Shown in pieces: positions 62,389 to 64,000 of a stretch of 64,000 nucleotides of DNA. Origin of the DNA: Streptomyces sp. Tu6071 (GTDB lineage: Bacteria > Actinomycetota > Actinomycetes > Streptomycetales > Streptomycetaceae). Location of the stretch: NCBI RefSeq assembly GCF_000213055.1, contig NZ_CM001165.1:1054001-1118000 (forward strand), given 5' to 3'. The notes under the pieces are model-generated. The model was not told where the DNA came from. It saw only the letters and a program-made list of their open reading frames with translations, and searched no databases. The position numbers and the translations under genes are program-made. The number at the start of each line of letters is the position of its first letter. The first letter of the stretch is position 1.

Positions 62389-63376
62389 GAGCTGTCCGGT
62401 CGATCATGTGACAGGTTCGCTCGTGGCTCGTTGGTCTGAGCATGGGGCGGGCTCTGCGGGGTGATTTGTCGGATGCCGAGTGGGAACGGCTGCGGCCGTT
62501 GCGGCCGGTGGCGGGACCACCGGCAGGTGATCGACGGTATTTTGCACCGGGTGCGGACCGGGGTGTGGCGGCGGGATCTGCCGGAGCGGTTCGGGCCGTG
62601 GAAGACGGTCTACGAGCGCCATCGGTTGTGGTCGGCGGACGGCACCTGGGAGAACCTGCTGCCGCACGTCCAGGCCGCAGCGGACGCGGCGGGGGACGTC
62701 GACTGGGACGTCTCCGTCGATTCGACCAGCGTGCGCGCTCATCAGCAGGCGGCGGGCGCCCGCAAGGAACCACCACCCGCACTGTCCCTTTCAAAGGGGG
62801 CGCGGCGGCAGAACACCAGGCCGAACCTCCGTGGCAGAGCCTGGTCGCCCGCCTGGCGAAGGTGGTGCGGGAGGTGAGGGACTGGGCCGCTCGCGGGGCG
62901 GCTTCACCAGCAAGATCCACATGAGCGCCGACGGACGCTGCCGACCGCTCTCCCTGCTGCTCACCGCCGGACAGCGGGGCGGCAGCCCCCAGTTGAGGCC
63001 GGTGCTGGAGAAGATCCGCGAGCCTCGCCCCGGACCGGGCAGGCCCCGCAAGAAGCCCGACAGCGTCGCTGCGGACAAGGCACACAGCAACTGCCCCTGC
63101 CGCGCATTCCTGCGACGTCGCGGCATCCCGCACACGATCCCCGAGAAGACCGACAGTCAGGCCGGCCACCTGCGCAAAGGCTCACACGGCGGACGGCCAC
63201 CCAGCTTCGACGAAGACCGCTACAAGAAACGCAACACCGTCGAACGGGCCATCAACAAGCTCAACAACCATCAAGCCGTGGCCACCCGCTACGACAAAAG
63301 CGGCCACGTCTTCCTCGGCACCGCCACCGCAGCAAGTCTCGTCATCTGGCTCCGCACATGATCGACCGGACAGCTC
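62389..63376 (+). mobile_element. IS5-family (IS427-like) insertion with CTAG target duplication
   Basis: The ends GAGCTGTCCGGTCGATCATG and its inverse form near-perfect inverted repeats of about 25 bp. CTAG stands directly outside on both sides (62385-62388 and 63377-63380), the target duplication of this group. The insertion is therefore recent, although the transposase frame is interrupted. Confidence 0.85.
62442..63361 (+). pseudogene. IS5-family transposase in several frames
   Basis: The start GDLSDAEWERLRPL is in one frame, HRQVIDGILHRVRTGVWRRD and WDVSVDSTSVRAHQQAAGAR in a second, and GLGRSRGGFTSKIHMSADGR, VAADKAHSNC and RNTVERAINKLNNHQAVATR in a third. One shift may be the programmed one of IS427-type elements; the early one near 62500 is probably a mutation. 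After AHQQAAGAR the peptide PALSLSKG marks a small palindromic insertion (CCCTTTCAAAGGG). Confidence 0.65.
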
Positions 63377-63447
63377 CTAGGCGCTGGGGTGCTCACTGGA
63401 GTCCGGTCGGTGCGATGATCCTGGCATGCCAGGTGAGAGGAGCCTCC

Positions 63448-63801
63448 ATGGTTCAGGTGCCAGATGTGGAGCGTGTTGCTGATGCCGGGCAGTGGGCGGT
63501 GCTCGCCTTGACCGGGGAGGTCGACCTGAGCCTGGTGACTCGGGTACGGGAGGCGGTTGACGAGCTTGTCGCCGATGGCCGGGTGTGGGTGGTGTGGGAT
63601 CTGAAGCGCGTGAATTTCATGGACTCCTCCGGTGTGGGCGTCCTCGTCTACACGATGCGCTCGGTCGAGGAGCACAACGGCAGCGTCCGGCTGGCAGGGC
63701 TGAGCGGGCAGGTTCGTCGGCTGCTGACCCTGACCGGGATGGACACGGAGATCGACTGCTACCCCGACCTCGCCTCGGCATCAGACCAAAACCTTCAGTG
63801 A
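63448..63801 (+). CDS. STAS-domain anti-sigma-factor antagonist
   Basis: Protein of 117 aa with the SpoIIAA-like STAS fold: WAVLALTGEVDLSLVTRVRE, then WDLKRVNFMDSSGVGVLVYT, where the Ser of MDSSG is the site phosphorylated by a partner kinase. It would free a sigma factor by binding an anti-sigma factor. AGAGGAG precedes ATG 63448. A PAS-domain gene starts 115 bp downstream, perhaps a phosphatase of the same partner-switching pathway. Confidence 0.87.
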   Translation: MVQVPDVERVADAGQWAVLALTGEVDLSLVTRVREAVDELVADGRVWVVWDLKRVNFMDSSGVGVLVYTMRSVEEHNGSVRLAGLSGQVRRLLTLTGMDTEIDCYPDLASASDQNLQ

Positions 63802-63915
63802 ACAGAGAGCCAGCCAAGGAAACTTCCGGCCCCGCGCCGGGTTCGGCGCAATGCGCAACGTGGAGAGTTTACGGAGGGCGGTACCCCGGTCGGTCCGCTG
63901 GCCGGTGGGGCATTG

Positions 63916-64000
63916 ATGACCCTGTTGTTTGAGGCGGCGGGCGCAGGTGTGTACGCCACGGACGCCCGAGGCGTGGTGCTTGCCTGCAATCCATGGACGA
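63916..64000 (+). CDS. PAS-domain protein, 5' end only
   Basis: ATG 63916 (or TTG 63913) has GGTGGGG upstream. The 28 visible residues, LFEAAGAGVYATDARGVVLA then CNP, match the start of a PAS sensor domain. The rest is outside the window. In Streptomyces such proteins often continue into GAF and PP2C (SpoIIE-like) domains, which would suit the STAS neighbour. Confidence 0.6.
   Translation, partial: MTLLFEAAGAGVYATDARGVVLACNPWT

Overview
The base composition (very GC-rich, third codon positions almost always G or C), the gene content and the GTG/TTG starts all point to a Streptomyces chromosome. I see no rRNA and no complete tRNA. The left third is orderly, gene-dense chromosome. The rest is an accessory region full of IS elements, truncated genes, CRISPR arrays and cargo genes.

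Positions 1-20 kb are chromosomal backbone. A GH65 disaccharide phosphorylase and a beta-phosphoglucomutase-like HAD enzyme form a minus-strand pair. They are followed by a reductive pyrimidine/hydantoin catabolism cluster, also minus strand: nitrilase-fold amidohydrolase, class III aminotransferase, dihydropyrimidinase, luciferase-like oxidoreductase and NCS1 permease. Next come a large unknown protein, a small membrane protein with an ATP-grasp enzyme, a divergent XRE regulator/methionine aminopeptidase pair that looks leaderless on both sides, a TetR/SDR divergent pair with two visible operators, and a secreted gamma-glutamyltransferase.

At about 20.45 kb a conserved small gene is cut by a large serine integrase whose reading frame runs through the junction into host DNA. 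I read this as the left end of an integrated element. To its right (22-38 kb) are a decayed tyrosine integrase and excisionase, several IS5-type elements, and cargo that looks like stress or secondary metabolism: SDRs, SnoaL-like protein, hemerythrin, epoxide hydrolase, MFS pumps, and TetR regulators with visible operators. An IS110-family element with a long structured 5' leader, a small ATP-dependent DNA ligase and a secreted protein follow (38-43 kb).

From 44.8 to 53.6 kb is a CRISPR-rich graveyard. There are four type I-E-like arrays with two repeat families and no cas genes in the window. Between them lie 3' fragments of a Tn3 transposase, a dnaB-like helicase, an integrase-like gene and others. 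Several fragments stop exactly at an array edge, and the end of a DUF721 (DciA-like) gene occurs three times.

At 53.8-60.0 kb a convergent pair stands out. One gene encodes a 1135-aa protein in which I can trace two RNase H-like folds with matching acidic-residue spacing. The other encodes a NACHT NTPase with an N-terminal helical domain and a leucine-rich C terminus. Its setting among CRISPR arrays and mobile DNA makes it the best candidate here for an undescribed, probably anti-phage, system. The right edge holds more broken genes, an intact-looking IS5 insertion with a CTAG duplication, a STAS-domain protein and the start of a PAS-domain gene.
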